Shown piece by piece: positions 27,205-36,233 of a DNA stretch of 64,000 bases (position 1 is its first letter; the number at the start of each line of letters is the position of its first letter). Made by a program: the position numbers and the translations under genes. This DNA is from Pseudomonas fluorescens. GTDB lineage: Bacteria > Pseudomonadota > Gammaproteobacteria > Pseudomonadales > Pseudomonadaceae. Where the stretch lies: assembly GCF_000967965.1 (NCBI RefSeq), contig NZ_LACC01000002.1:310001-374000 (forward strand), given 5' to 3'. Under the pieces are notes generated by a model. The model was not told where the DNA came from. It searched no databases and worked only from the letters and a program-made list of their open reading frames with translations.

Positions 27205-28164
27205 ATGCGCCGCACCCTGCTCTCTTGCACTTTGCTGCTCGCCGCTGGCCATGCCGTTGCCAGCACTGCCTGGGTCTCCAACGAAAAGGACAACAGCCTG
27301 AGCCTGATCGACCTGCAGACCCTGCAAGTCACCGACACCCTGCCCGTCGGCCAGCGCCCCCGCGGCCTGCTGCTGTCCCATGACAACAAGCTGCTGTACA
27401 TCTGCGCCAGCGACTCTGACCGGGTCCAGGTGATGGACGTGGCCACGCGCAAGATCATCAAGGAACTGCCCTCGGGTAAAGACCCCGAGCAATTTGCCCT
27501 GCACCCCAACAACCGCTGGTTGTACGTTTCCAACGAAGACGATGCGCTGGTCACGGTGATCGACACCGAGACCTCCAAGGTACTCGGCCAGATCAACGTC
27601 GGCGTCGAACCTGAAGGCATGGCCGTCAGCCCTGACGGCAAGTGGGCGGTCAACACCAGCGAGACCACCAACATGCTGCACTGGATCGACACCAGCACCC
27701 AGACCCTGGCCGACAGCACCCTGGTGGACCAGCGCCCGCGCTTCGTCGAGTTCTCCCCCGATGGCGCCCAGCTCTGGGCCTCGGCGGAAATCGGCGGCAC
27801 CGTGACCATTCTCGATGTGGCCAGCCGCACCGTGCTCAAGACCCTGAACTTCCAGATCAAGGGTGTGCACCCGGACAAGGTCCAGCCGGTGGGCATCAAG
27901 CTCAGCGCCGATGGCAAGTACGGCTTCGTCGCACTCGGCCCGGCCAACCATGTGGCCGTGATCGATGCCAAGACCTTCGAGACTCTCGATTACCTGCTGG
28001 TGGGTCGACGGGTCTGGCAGATGGCGTTCACCCCGGATCAGAAGCAATTGCTGGCCACCAACGGCGTCAGCGGCGATGTCTCGGTGATCGATGTCGACAG
28101 CCTCAAGGTCAGCAAGTCGGTGAAGGTCGGGCGCTATCCCTGGGGTGTGGTGGTGACGCCATGA
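27205..28164 (+). CDS. PQQ-dependent catabolism-associated beta-propeller protein
   Basis: A 319-residue periplasmic YVTN/YncE-family seven-bladed propeller with a signal peptide of about 19 residues. Repeating blade motifs are visible (PRGLLLSHDNKLLYI, PEQFALHPNNRWLYV, PEGMAVSPDGKWAV, PRFVEFSPDGAQLW). No PQQ-enzyme catalytic residues are seen. The stop overlaps the ATPase start (ATGA), so it is coupled to the ABC transporter. Its role is unknown. Confidence 0.88.
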   Translation: MRRTLLSCTLLLAAGHAVASTAWVSNEKDNSLSLIDLQTLQVTDTLPVGQRPRGLLLSHDNKLLYICASDSDRVQVMDVATRKIIKELPSGKDPEQFALHPNNRWLYVSNEDDALVTVIDTETSKVLGQINVGVEPEGMAVSPDGKWAVNTSETTNMLHWIDTSTQTLADSTLVDQRPRFVEFSPDGAQLWASAEIGGTVTILDVASRTVLKTLNFQIKGVHPDKVQPVGIKLSADGKYGFVALGPANHVAVIDAKTFETLDYLLVGRRVWQMAFTPDQKQLLATNGVSGDVSVIDVDSLKVSKSVKVGRYPWGVVVTP

Positions 28165-28892
28165 ACGCCCTTGAAGTCAGTGATCTGAGTTTTGCCTACG
28201 GCGCCCGAGAGGCCTTGCGCAAGGTGAGTTTCAGCCTGGAGCCCGGGCGTTTCGCCGCGCTGCTGGGGCCCAACGGCGCGGGCAAGTCGACCCTGATTGC
28301 CCTGCTGACCCGGCTCTATGATCTGCAGCAAGGCGAGATCCGCATCGGTGGCTGCTCATTGCGCAGCGCGGCACGCCCGGCACTCAAGCAGATGGGTGTG
28401 GTGTTCCAGCAAAGCACCCTGGACCTGGACCTCAGCGTCGAACAGAACCTGCGTTATCACGCGGCATTGCATGGCCTGTCCCGGCGTCAGACCGACCTTC
28501 GGGTCGACGCCGAACTGGCCCGCCAGACCCTGACCGACCGCCGCCGCGAACGGGTACGCGAACTCAATGGCGGCCATCGTCGCCGGGTGGAAATTGCCCG
28601 CGCCCTGCTGCATGAGCCGCGCCTGTTGCTGCTCGATGAAGCCAGTGTCGGCCTCGACCCGGCGAGTCGCCTGGCGCTCAACCAGCACATCCGCAGCCTG
28701 TGTCGCGAGGAGCGCATCAGCGTGCTCTGGACCACCCACCTGCTCGACGAGGTGCAGCCTAGCGATGACTTGTTGATCCTGCATCAAGGCCGGCTGGTGG
28801 CCAGTGGGCAGGCCGATGCCCTGAGCCTGGAACACGGCGGTGACCTCGGTTCGGCCTTCACCCGCCTGACAACATCAGGAGCTGCCCAATGA
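28161..28892 (+). CDS. ABC transporter ATP-binding protein (PedC-like)
   Basis: A 243-residue ABC ATPase with Walker A at 36-44 (GPNGAGKST), Q-loop FQQSTLD, Walker B at 155-160 (LLLLDE) and H-loop TTHLLDE. The signature is LNGGH (135-139) instead of LSGGQ. Overlapping ATGA junctions join it to the propeller gene before and the permease gene after. It belongs to the exporter-type ABC system of PQQ alcohol clusters; the cargo is unknown, and detoxification or metal handling has been suggested for relatives. Confidence 0.9.
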   Translation: MNALEVSDLSFAYGAREALRKVSFSLEPGRFAALLGPNGAGKSTLIALLTRLYDLQQGEIRIGGCSLRSAARPALKQMGVVFQQSTLDLDLSVEQNLRYHAALHGLSRRQTDLRVDAELARQTLTDRRRERVRELNGGHRRRVEIARALLHEPRLLLLDEASVGLDPASRLALNQHIRSLCREERISVLWTTHLLDEVQPSDDLLILHQGRLVASGQADALSLEHGGDLGSAFTRLTTSGAAQ

Positions 28893-29680
28893 ACGCTTAC
28901 TGGCAATGCTTTAGCGGTATCGTGCTGCGCGAGTGGCTACGCTTTGTGCTGCAACGCACGCGGTTTCTCAGCGCCCTGGTGCGGCCGCTGTTGTGGCTGC
29001 TGGTGTTCGCCGCCGGTTTTCGCGCAGCGCTGGGGATCGCGATCATCGAGCCCTACGACACCTACATCCCGTACGAGGTCTACATCATTCCCGGGCTGGC
29101 CTGCATGATCCTGCTGTTCAACGGCATGCAGGGCTCACTGTCGATGGTCTACGACCGCGAGATGGGCAGCATGCGCGTGCTGCTGACCAGCCCCCTGCCC
29201 CGCACCTTTCTGCTGTGCAGCAAACTGTTGGCCACGTCGCTGATTTCGCTGTTGCAGGTGTATGCGTTCCTGGCGATTGCCTGGGTCTACGGCGTGCGGC
29301 CACCAGCCATGGGGCTGTTGCTGGCGTTGCCGGCCTTGCTGCTGGTGGCGTTGATGCTCAGCGCACTGGGCCTGTTGCTGTCGAACGCAATCCGCCAGCT
29401 GGAGAACTTTGCCGGGGTAATGAATTTCGTGATCTTCCCGCTGTTTTTCCTGTCATCGGCGCTGTATCCGCTGTGGAAGATGCGCGAGGCCAGCGAGTGG
29501 CTGTATTGGTTGTGCGCGGTGAATCCGTTTACCCATGCTGTGGAACTGGTGCGTTTCGCCCTGTATGAACGCTTCAATCCGCTGGCGCTGGTGGTGTGCG
29601 TGGGGCTGACGTTGCTGTTTGCGTTGCTCGCCGTACTGACCTTCAACCCGCAGCATGCGGCCTTGCGCAAGGCCGGGTAA
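28889..29680 (+). CDS. ABC-2 type transporter permease
   Basis: A 263-residue inner-membrane protein of the ABC-2 family with six hydrophobic segments and the typical block REMGSMRVLLTSPLPRTFLL and, near the end, PLWKMREASEWLYWLCAVNPFTHAVELVR. It pairs with the ATPase immediately upstream through an ATGA overlap. Confidence 0.92.
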   Translation: MNAYWQCFSGIVLREWLRFVLQRTRFLSALVRPLLWLLVFAAGFRAALGIAIIEPYDTYIPYEVYIIPGLACMILLFNGMQGSLSMVYDREMGSMRVLLTSPLPRTFLLCSKLLATSLISLLQVYAFLAIAWVYGVRPPAMGLLLALPALLLVALMLSALGLLLSNAIRQLENFAGVMNFVIFPLFFLSSALYPLWKMREASEWLYWLCAVNPFTHAVELVRFALYERFNPLALVVCVGLTLLFALLAVLTFNPQHAALRKAG

Positions 29681-29693
29681 CAGGATGAAATTA

Positions 29694-29708
29694 CTACTTT
29701 AGTACTGG
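29694..29708. promoter_or_regulatory. Weak candidate regulatory site upstream of the CXXCW gene
   Basis: CTACTTTAGTACTGG, read on the other strand, contains AAAGTAGTAA, which resembles the AAGTAGCA part of the pqqA/nosP 12-mer. It lies 78-92 bases upstream of the next gene. The match is weaker than at the other sites. Confidence 0.3.
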
Positions 29709-29785
29709 TTTCCCTGTCTATCGTCGCATTCCCAAAGCCCCCCCGACTGGCATGTAATAGGTCCATAACTATAAGGACTGAACCC

Positions 29786-30343
29786 ATGCCACGCGCCCGA
29801 CGTTGCCTGTTGCGCCCTGCTTTCGCCGCCCTGTCGCTGAATCTGCTGCTGAGCACCGCGCAGGCCGACACAGCGCTGTTCTCCGCCGATGGCTATCGCA
29901 TCGGCCTGTACCGCAGCCCGACGCCCGACCAGCTGCAAGGCGCAACCATCATCGACACCCCCGCCCTGCAAACCCTGCTCAATCAAACTCCGCACCCGGT
30001 GCTGATCGACGTCTACCGCCGTCAGTGGCTGCAAGGGCAATTCATCGAAGACCAGCCCCATGAAAACCTGCCCGGCAGCCATTGGCTGGCCAATACCGGG
30101 GATGGCGACCTGACGCCGCAATGGCAGGACTATTTCGCCACCAACCTGAAAAAGCTGACCGCCGGCGACCCGACGCAACCGCTGGTCTTCTACTGCCGCT
30201 CCGACTGCTGGTTGAGCTGGAATGCGGTCAAGCGCGCAGCCACCATGGGCTATAAGACTCTGTATTGGTATCGCGATGGCCTGGATGCCTGGCAAGCGGC
30301 CAATCTGCCGGTTTCGCCAGCCCGGCCCGAACCCTTTCCCTGA
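29786..30343 (+). CDS. PQQ-dependent catabolism-associated CXXCW motif protein
   Basis: A 185-residue exported protein with a signal peptide of about 27 residues and a rhodanese-like domain. The motif that names the family, Cys137-x3-Cys141-Trp142 (CRSDCW), stands where rhodaneses have the active-site loop. It occurs only with PQQ alcohol oxidation genes; a redox or cytochrome/dehydrogenase maturation role is possible but unproven. It lies 105 bases after the ABC permease and 56 bases before the response regulator. Confidence 0.87.
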   Translation: MPRARRCLLRPAFAALSLNLLLSTAQADTALFSADGYRIGLYRSPTPDQLQGATIIDTPALQTLLNQTPHPVLIDVYRRQWLQGQFIEDQPHENLPGSHWLANTGDGDLTPQWQDYFATNLKKLTAGDPTQPLVFYCRSDCWLSWNAVKRAATMGYKTLYWYRDGLDAWQAANLPVSPARPEPFP

Positions 30344-30399
30344 GCTTTACGCGTGCGTGTTGTTGCCACACCATAATCAAAATAATGAGGTGAAAGGCC

Positions 30400-31065
30400 A
30401 TGTACAAAATCCTGATTGCCGACGATCACCCGCTGTTTCGCGAAGCCATTCACAACGTCATCAGCGACGGTTTTGCCGGCAGCGAAGTGATGGAAACCGC
30501 CGACCTGGACAGCGCCCTGGCCCTGACCCAGGAACACGATGACCTGGACCTGATCCTGCTCGACCTGAACATGCCCGGCATGCACGGGCTCAATGGCCTG
30601 ATCAACCTGCGTAACGAAGCGCCGACCATTCCGGTGGTGATTGTCTCCGCCGAGCAGGACAAACAGATCGTGCTGCAAGCCATCACCTATGGTGCGGTGG
30701 GCTTCATCACCAAGTCCTCGCCACGAGCCCAGATGACCGATGCGATCCAGCAGATTCTCAATGGCAACGTCTACCTGCCCCCGGACATCATCCGCACCGG
30801 CAAAAGCAGCACCCATCGGCGGATGAACGACACCCCTAGCTTCCCGCCCGAACTGCTCCAGGCCCTGACCCGCAAGCAACTGCAGGTGCTGGAACGCATG
30901 ACCAAGGGCGAATCGAACAAGCAGATCGCCTACACCCTGGAAATCGCCGAGACCACGGTCAAGGCCCACGTCTCGGCGATCCTGCGCAAGCTCAACGTGC
31001 ACAACCGGGTGCAGGCGATCCTGAGTGCCGGGGATATTGATTTCGGGTCTTATCTGCGGCGTTGA
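30400..31065 (+). CDS. LuxR/NarL-type response regulator (AgmR/ErbR/PedR1-like)
   Basis: A 221-residue two-component regulator with a receiver at 1-120, phospho-acceptor Asp55 in [10 protein letters not shown], Lys in FITKSS, and a C-terminal LuxR helix-turn-helix ([20 protein letters not shown]). Order and length match the AgmR/ErbR/PedR1 regulators that activate ethanol oxidation and PQQ genes. It has no histidine kinase directly beside it on the same strand; the nearest kinases are the hybrid NahK- and ErcS-like proteins. It is the likely reader of the shared promoter motifs, by inference. Confidence 0.86.
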   Translation: MYKILIADDHPLFREAIHNVISDGFAGSEVMETADLDSALALTQEHDDLDLILLDLNMPGMHGLNGLINLRNEAPTIPVVIVSAEQDKQIVLQAITYGAVGFITKSSPRAQMTDAIQQILNGNVYLPPDIIRTGKSSTHRRMNDTPSFPPELLQALTRKQLQVLERMTKGESNKQIAYTLEIAETTVKAHVSAILRKLNVHNRVQAILSAGDIDFGSYLRR

Positions 31066-31084
31066 TTCAAGACCGCGGCGCCTC

Positions 31085-31149
31085 CATCGCGAGCAGGCTC
31101 ACTCCTACAGGGACAGCGATGTACCTGTAGGAGTGAGCCTGCTCGCGAT
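31085..31149. repeat. REPIN, GAGCCTGCTCGCGAT family
   Basis: Inverted copies at 31085-31110 and 31125-31149 with a short 14-base spacer fill the gap between the convergent regulator and nahK genes. The resulting hairpin could end or protect both messages. Confidence 0.9.
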
Positions 31150-31173
31150 AGCGGTGGTGAAAACGTCGAGATA

Positions 31174-33807
31174 TCAAGGCCGGTCGAGTAGATGACTCAT
31201 CGCCGTCTTCAGCTTCATCGGCCGCACCGGCTTGTGCATCAGGGTGTGGCCCAGTTCGCGGATCTGCAGCTTGAGTTCATTGCTGTAGTTGGCGGTGATC
31301 ATCATCGCCGGAATCGGTGAAGCACGACGGGCATTGATTCTTGCCACCGCATCGACACCGTTCTGATCGTTGTCCAGGTGGTAGTCGGCGATCAGCAGGT
31401 CGGCCTCGGCGTGGTAGTTGTCCACTTGCCGCGCCAGGTCCTCCTCCGACAGCGCCGTCACCACCCGACACCCCCATCCCTCCAGCAAGGTGCGCATGCC
31501 GGCACAGATGGTCGCGTCGTTGTCCAGCACCCATATCCGCGCACCCCGCAGGCGCTCAAGCATCGGCTCGCTCATCTGCAACGCCGGCGGCGGTGTCGGC
31601 GCGGTGGCGCTCAAAGGCACTTCGACCGAAAACATCGAGCCCCGGCCCGGCCACGAGCGCACATGAATGGGATGCCCGAGGATGCCGGCGATCTTCTCGA
31701 CAATCGCCAGGCCCAGGCCCAGACCGCGATCCTGATCGGGGCGCTGCACATCGCCGCGCTTGAACTCCTGGAAAATCTCCTCCAGGCGATGCTCGGCAAT
31801 GCCCATGCCGCTGTCCCAGACTTCGATCGTCAGGCACTGATGATGCCGCCGGCAACCGAGCACCACGCGACCACTGTAGGTATAGCGAATCGCATTGCTC
31901 AGCAGATTGCGCAGAATCCGCGCCAGCAGCTGGATGTCGCTGCGCACCAGCGCCGAACAGCCGATGAAGTGCAGTTGCAGGCCTTCACTGCGCGCCACCT
32001 GGGTGTATTCGGCGGCCAGGTTGTCCAGCAGTTCACTGAGGGCGAACGGCGCAATGTCGGCCTTGATCACCCCCGCATCGAGCTTGGAAATGTCCACCAG
32101 GGTGCCAAGCAGGTTCTCCACGTCTTCCAGGGAATTGCTCACGTTGCGCACCAGAATCTCGCTGGACATCGGCTCGCGCCGTTCCAGCAAGGCACTGGTA
32201 AACAGGCGCGCGGCATTCAACGGTTGCAGCAGGTCGTGGCTGACGGCGGCGAGGAACTTGGTCTTCGACAGGTTGGCCTGCTCGGCTTCCTGCTTGGCTT
32301 CGCGCAAGCGTGACTCGACCAGCCGACGCTCATCGATCTCGCGCAACAACTGATCGTTGAGGGTGGTCAGTTCCGCCGTGCGCTCGCGTACCCGCAGCTC
32401 AAGGTTCTGATACGCCTGATGCAGCGCCTCGGCGGTGCGGCGGCGTTCAGTGATGTCGCGGATCAGCACGAAAATCCCCACCACCTCGCCACTGGCCAGA
32501 CGGTTGGGCACATAGGAGCGCAGCATGTAGCGCTCCTGGTTGTTGACGTTGGTTTCGGCGAACTCGAAGGTCACGCTCTCGCCGGCCAGCGCCCTGGCCA
32601 CGTAGGACTCCAGGCGCTGGTAATGCTGCTCGCTGTGCACTTCGCGCAGGCTCTGGCCGAGCATCACGCCGCGGGGCCAGCAGTACCATTCTTCGTAGAC
32701 CTTGTTGGTGAACTCGTAGACCAGGTCGGCATTGAGGTAGGCAATCAATGCCGGTACGTGATCGGTGATCAGGCGGATCCAGTGTTCGCTTTCACTCAGC
32801 GCTTCGGCGTGCTGGTAGCGTTCGGTGATGTCGGTGAAGGTATTGACGAAACCGCCGGTGGGCAACGGATGGGTGCGGATTTCCAGGACCCGGCCATCGT
32901 ACAGGCGCTGTTCGCACTCGCGGACCGGTCGCCCGTTGCTATCGCGGCTGGCCGGGGTCAGCAGGTTCAACTCGCTGTCGGCGATCACTTCGGCAAACGG
33001 GCGATGGGCCGCCACCGGCGCCAGACCGCTCAACTCCAGGAAACGCCGGTTCCACAACTCCAGGATGCCTTCGGCGCTGACCATCGCCACCCCTTGGGAC
33101 AGGTTGTCGACCGCCCGTTGCAACAGGTGCGACTTCTGCGCCACCGCCTGCTCACGGCGCATGGTTTCGCTGAGTTTGACGTCGGTAATGTCGGTGAACA
33201 GGATCACCCGCCCCCCTTCCTGGGTCGGCCGCTCGCTGACCTGCAGCCAGCGCCCGTTCTGCAGGCGGTACAGCAGGTTTTCGTCGGCATGCCCCCGAGG
33301 CTCTTCGGTGAACAGGCCGTTGTTCATCATCAATCGCTTGACCTCGGTCAGGCGCATGCCGGCATTGATCCGCACCCGGCTGTTGCTCCAGAACGCCTTG
33401 AAGCGACTGTTGAACAGTACGATGCGCTGCTCTGCATCGAACAGCACGAAGGCGTCGGAAATGCTTTCGATGGCATCGATCAGGTGTTGATGCGCCGTTT
33501 CCGCGCGCAGGCGGGCTTCGCTGAGCAGATGATTACCGGCCTTGAGTTCGGCCATGGCCTGGTTCAGGGCATCGGTGCGTTCGCGCACTTGCTCGGCCAG
33601 CACCACCGAATGCTGGAATGCCGCGTACGGATCGTTGCCGCGGGTCCCCCCGGACTCGACCCGTTCGATCAGCGCGCCATTGATGCGTTGCAGTTTATGG
33701 TTTTCCAGGCGCAGCCTGGCCAGTTCGGCCTGCAGCTCAGCGATGTCCTGGGGCACGGCCTCGGGCAATGGCAACGCCGGTGAAGGTCTGGTTGATGTGC
33801 ATGCCAT
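31174..33807 (-). CDS. nahK: Hybrid sensor histidine kinase NahK (ErcS'-like)
   Basis: A soluble 877-residue hybrid kinase. In order it has a coiled coil (about 20-115), three PAS domains (about 120-450), a second coiled coil, a HisKA domain with H-box SHDLLQPLNAARLF, an HATPase domain (GLGLGLAIVEKI) and a C-terminal receiver with the aspartate in LLIADYHLD. In P. aeruginosa NahK is inhibited by NO-bound NosP and affects biofilm dispersal. I chose the ATG at 33807, which has GGAG 9 bases upstream; one at 33822 has no clear site. It overlaps nosP by 71 bases. Confidence 0.9.
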   Translation of the reverse strand: MACTSTRPSPALPLPEAVPQDIAELQAELARLRLENHKLQRINGALIERVESGGTRGNDPYAAFQHSVVLAEQVRERTDALNQAMAELKAGNHLLSEARLRAETAHQHLIDAIESISDAFVLFDAEQRIVLFNSRFKAFWSNSRVRINAGMRLTEVKRLMMNNGLFTEEPRGHADENLLYRLQNGRWLQVSERPTQEGGRVILFTDITDVKLSETMRREQAVAQKSHLLQRAVDNLSQGVAMVSAEGILELWNRRFLELSGLAPVAAHRPFAEVIADSELNLLTPASRDSNGRPVRECEQRLYDGRVLEIRTHPLPTGGFVNTFTDITERYQHAEALSESEHWIRLITDHVPALIAYLNADLVYEFTNKVYEEWYCWPRGVMLGQSLREVHSEQHYQRLESYVARALAGESVTFEFAETNVNNQERYMLRSYVPNRLASGEVVGIFVLIRDITERRRTAEALHQAYQNLELRVRERTAELTTLNDQLLREIDERRLVESRLREAKQEAEQANLSKTKFLAAVSHDLLQPLNAARLFTSALLERREPMSSEILVRNVSNSLEDVENLLGTLVDISKLDAGVIKADIAPFALSELLDNLAAEYTQVARSEGLQLHFIGCSALVRSDIQLLARILRNLLSNAIRYTYSGRVVLGCRRHHQCLTIEVWDSGMGIAEHRLEEIFQEFKRGDVQRPDQDRGLGLGLAIVEKIAGILGHPIHVRSWPGRGSMFSVEVPLSATAPTPPPALQMSEPMLERLRGARIWVLDNDATICAGMRTLLEGWGCRVVTALSEEDLARQVDNYHAEADLLIADYHLDNDQNGVDAVARINARRASPIPAMMITANYSNELKLQIRELGHTLMHKPVRPMKLKTAMSHLLDRP

Positions 33808-34894
33808 TGAACTGTTCTCCATAGGTGTTGAAACCCATCACCCGTTGCTCACGCAAAAACGTGCCGATCTGATCAAGACTGCCGTCGTCTTCGAGTTCCA
33901 GACGCCGCAGGAAACAGTCACAACCGATGGTCAGCAGCAAATCGCCCAGGCGTTCCTGCAACCCCTCGAACAGGCTCTGCAGGTTCGGCAGCATCGGCCC
34001 CGGGGTCATGGCGGTGAGGACGATGCCGTTTTCCACGGCGCAGTAGAAACTCAGGCTCAGGTCTGGATGCACCTGCTGGATGGCCCGCACGTAGTACTGC
34101 TGGTTGATCCGCACCGCCAACGGGTGCGCGGCGAAGACCCGGTGATCGAGCTGCGCCACCGGCACGCCGATGTGCCGGGCGTACTCGGCGGCGGCCGGCT
34201 CGGCATTGAGTTCGAAGACCCGGCGCAAGGTGCTGTCGGCCCCGGTGACCACCAGCTTTTCGGCGCGGGGCAGCACGTGGTGGGTGGTGAACACTTCGAA
34301 ATCCAGCCAGGTATTGACCAGCACCACCACGGCCGCGCCGCTGTGGAACTCGCCATCGAAGTACACATGGGTATGGGTCAGGTAGTTATCGTCGCCGGCC
34401 GAGCCGCCGAAATGCGGAATGTCGCCCAATGCCGCGCTCAAGGCGGCCAGGACCATTTCTTCGCGGCTGGACAGGCCATCGAGCAGGGTCAGGGCAAAGC
34501 TGTTGCCCTTGATCGGTGCCAGGGTGTTGCTGCGACAGCCACTGACCAGGCGCTCGACCATTTGCTGGGCGTCGATCAGGCTGAAGTGCTCCATCTGGTC
34601 GATCAGCTCGACCGCGATGGAAAAGTGCCGATGATCAAAGCCGACCGCTGTCACGCAATTGCGTCCGTAGCCCAGCGGGGTTATTTCTCCGGCGCTGGTG
34701 CAACCCGCCAGGCGAATGCCGCCGAAGCTTTGCTCCAAGGCCTGGCCCAGCGCCTGCAAGTCGTACTCGGCGGAACAGAAGAACAGCACGAACCCCAGGT
34801 GCGGATGCAACAACTGTCGTGCCAGTTCCTGCGCGACCTGCCGGGCATCGGTGGCCTGGGACATTGCGCTGACGACGCCATTGCTCTGCTGCAT
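33737..34894 (-). CDS. nosP: FIST-domain nitric-oxide sensing protein NosP
   Basis: A 385-residue FIST_N/FIST_C protein. The N-terminal half has LGFVLFFCSAEYDLQALGQAL and AGCTSAGEITPLGYG typical of FIST_N, and the C-terminal half contains the FIST_C ending SFYCAVENGIVLTAMTPG. NosP proteins bind heme and sense NO. The gene overlaps the co-directional kinase gene by 71 bases, the pairing seen in P. aeruginosa, so one signalling unit is likely. Confidence 0.9.
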   Translation of the reverse strand: MQQSNGVVSAMSQATDARQVAQELARQLLHPHLGFVLFFCSAEYDLQALGQALEQSFGGIRLAGCTSAGEITPLGYGRNCVTAVGFDHRHFSIAVELIDQMEHFSLIDAQQMVERLVSGCRSNTLAPIKGNSFALTLLDGLSSREEMVLAALSAALGDIPHFGGSAGDDNYLTHTHVYFDGEFHSGAAVVVLVNTWLDFEVFTTHHVLPRAEKLVVTGADSTLRRVFELNAEPAAAEYARHIGVPVAQLDHRVFAAHPLAVRINQQYYVRAIQQVHPDLSLSFYCAVENGIVLTAMTPGPMLPNLQSLFEGLQERLGDLLLTIGCDCFLRRLELEDDGSLDQIGTFLREQRVMGFNTYGEQFNGMHINQTFTGVAIARGRAPGHR

Positions 34895-34954
34895 CCTTAC
34901 CTCCCGCAGGTGCGTGTGTATGAGGCACGAGTGTACGAAGTCTGCGGGGTGCGA

Positions 34955-34980
34955 CGAATGCTACTTGGGTAGCGGGTAGC
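34955..34980. promoter_or_regulatory. Candidate regulatory site upstream of nosP
   Basis: The first part is the 12-mer CGAATGCTACTT, identical to one upstream of pqqA. It runs into GGGTAGCGGGTAGC, which shares TAGCGGGT with the pedH site. It starts 61 bases upstream of the nosP ATG. Confidence 0.5.
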
Positions 34981-35048
34981 CGCTTCGATGGGATGAGACG
35001 GTTGGCGACCCTCGCCGCGATGCGCACGGCCAGGGCCACCTCCCGGGG

Positions 35049-36233
35049 TTACCAGGTCAGCACAGCGCCCACGGCAAAGGTGTCGGTGTTTTCGTTCTGC
35101 TCGTTGGTGTCGTGGCCGTTGATTTCGAACTGGTTGTACTCGGCCACCAGCTTGAGGTTGTCGTTCACGTCATGGAACAACGCGATGCCGCGGGTCTCGT
35201 AGTCCGCGCCGCTGCCGACCACGCCGTTGCCATCGTCATTGGTCTTGCCGTAGGACAAGGCCAGTCGGTTCTTGCCCAGTTTGTAGGAGCCCTGCAACAG
35301 GTAGCCGTCGCTGTCGACGTTGCGCAGGGTCGGCTCGCCGGCATTGTTGGTGAAAAACGGGTTGATGCCCTTGGCCTGGAAGCCGGACCCGGTGAGGGAC
35401 AAGCCGCCCATCTTCGCCTGCACGCCATAACCGACACCTTTGGAGGTGACGGTCTCGACCGTGGAATCGGTGTTGTCCGAGGTCTGGTAGCTGCCGTTGA
35501 CCCAGCTGTAGATCTTTGCCCCGGCCAAGTCGAACTGATAGGTGACTTCGCTCTCGGTACGCGGGTTTTCCTGATAGGCCTTGCCCGTCGGGCTGCTGTC
35601 GTTGGTGTCCACCGGGTCCATGATGCCGACCGCCACGCGCAGTCCGTCCATCACCGGGGTGCGATAGGTGATCTGCGAGGTCGGGAACGGGTACGGGTAA
35701 CCGGTGCCGATGTTGCCGAACGACACCCCGCCGCCATCCACCAGCCCCAACGTATCGCTGACCTGACCGTAACCGGCGAGCATTTCGTCGAGCAGGATGT
35801 TGGAGCGGGCGAACAGCCCGAAGTCCTTGCCGATCAGCACTTCGCCCCATTCCGGGTTGGCCACGGTGCCGTAGAACTGCCGCACATCAATGGCGGTGTC
35901 GGTGCCGTTGGTTTGGCTGTCGTTGATGGTGACCCAGAACGAGGCACGGGCGCCGAGCTTGAGATCGTCTACCTGCTTGCCCATGTTGAACCCCAGGTAG
36001 TTGGGCAGGAACCCCATCTTGACCCGGGCCTGTCGACGGTCGAACTGATCGCCGGCGCGGTCGACATCGCTGTTCACGTAGAAGGCGTTGATGTAGCCGT
36101 CGGTGGAGAACGTGGTCTGGTCCTTGTCGTACAGCATGATATCCGCCTCGGCCACCTGGCTCAGGCCAAAGGCAGACAGGCTGGCGATAATGGCAGGCAG
36201 AAAACGATGCGTGACGTTCTTATTGTTGTGCAT
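35049..36233 (-). CDS. Gram-negative outer-membrane porin (general porin type)
   Basis: A 394-residue trimeric-type porin. A signal peptide of about 26 residues (GLSQVAEA|D) is followed by IMLYDKDQTTFSTDGYINAF and a barrel ending in TFAVGAVLTW with a terminal aromatic residue, as outer-membrane assembly needs. GGAGCGC precedes the ATG at 36233. The frame stays open much further upstream but through the neighbouring gene, so the later start is right. Substrate unknown; it is not clearly part of the alcohol or sulfur modules. Confidence 0.85.
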   Translation of the reverse strand: MHNNKNVTHRFLPAIIASLSAFGLSQVAEADIMLYDKDQTTFSTDGYINAFYVNSDVDRAGDQFDRRQARVKMGFLPNYLGFNMGKQVDDLKLGARASFWVTINDSQTNGTDTAIDVRQFYGTVANPEWGEVLIGKDFGLFARSNILLDEMLAGYGQVSDTLGLVDGGGVSFGNIGTGYPYPFPTSQITYRTPVMDGLRVAVGIMDPVDTNDSSPTGKAYQENPRTESEVTYQFDLAGAKIYSWVNGSYQTSDNTDSTVETVTSKGVGYGVQAKMGGLSLTGSGFQAKGINPFFTNNAGEPTLRNVDSDGYLLQGSYKLGKNRLALSYGKTNDDGNGVVGSGADYETRGIALFHDVNDNLKLVAEYNQFEINGHDTNEQNENTDTFAVGAVLTW

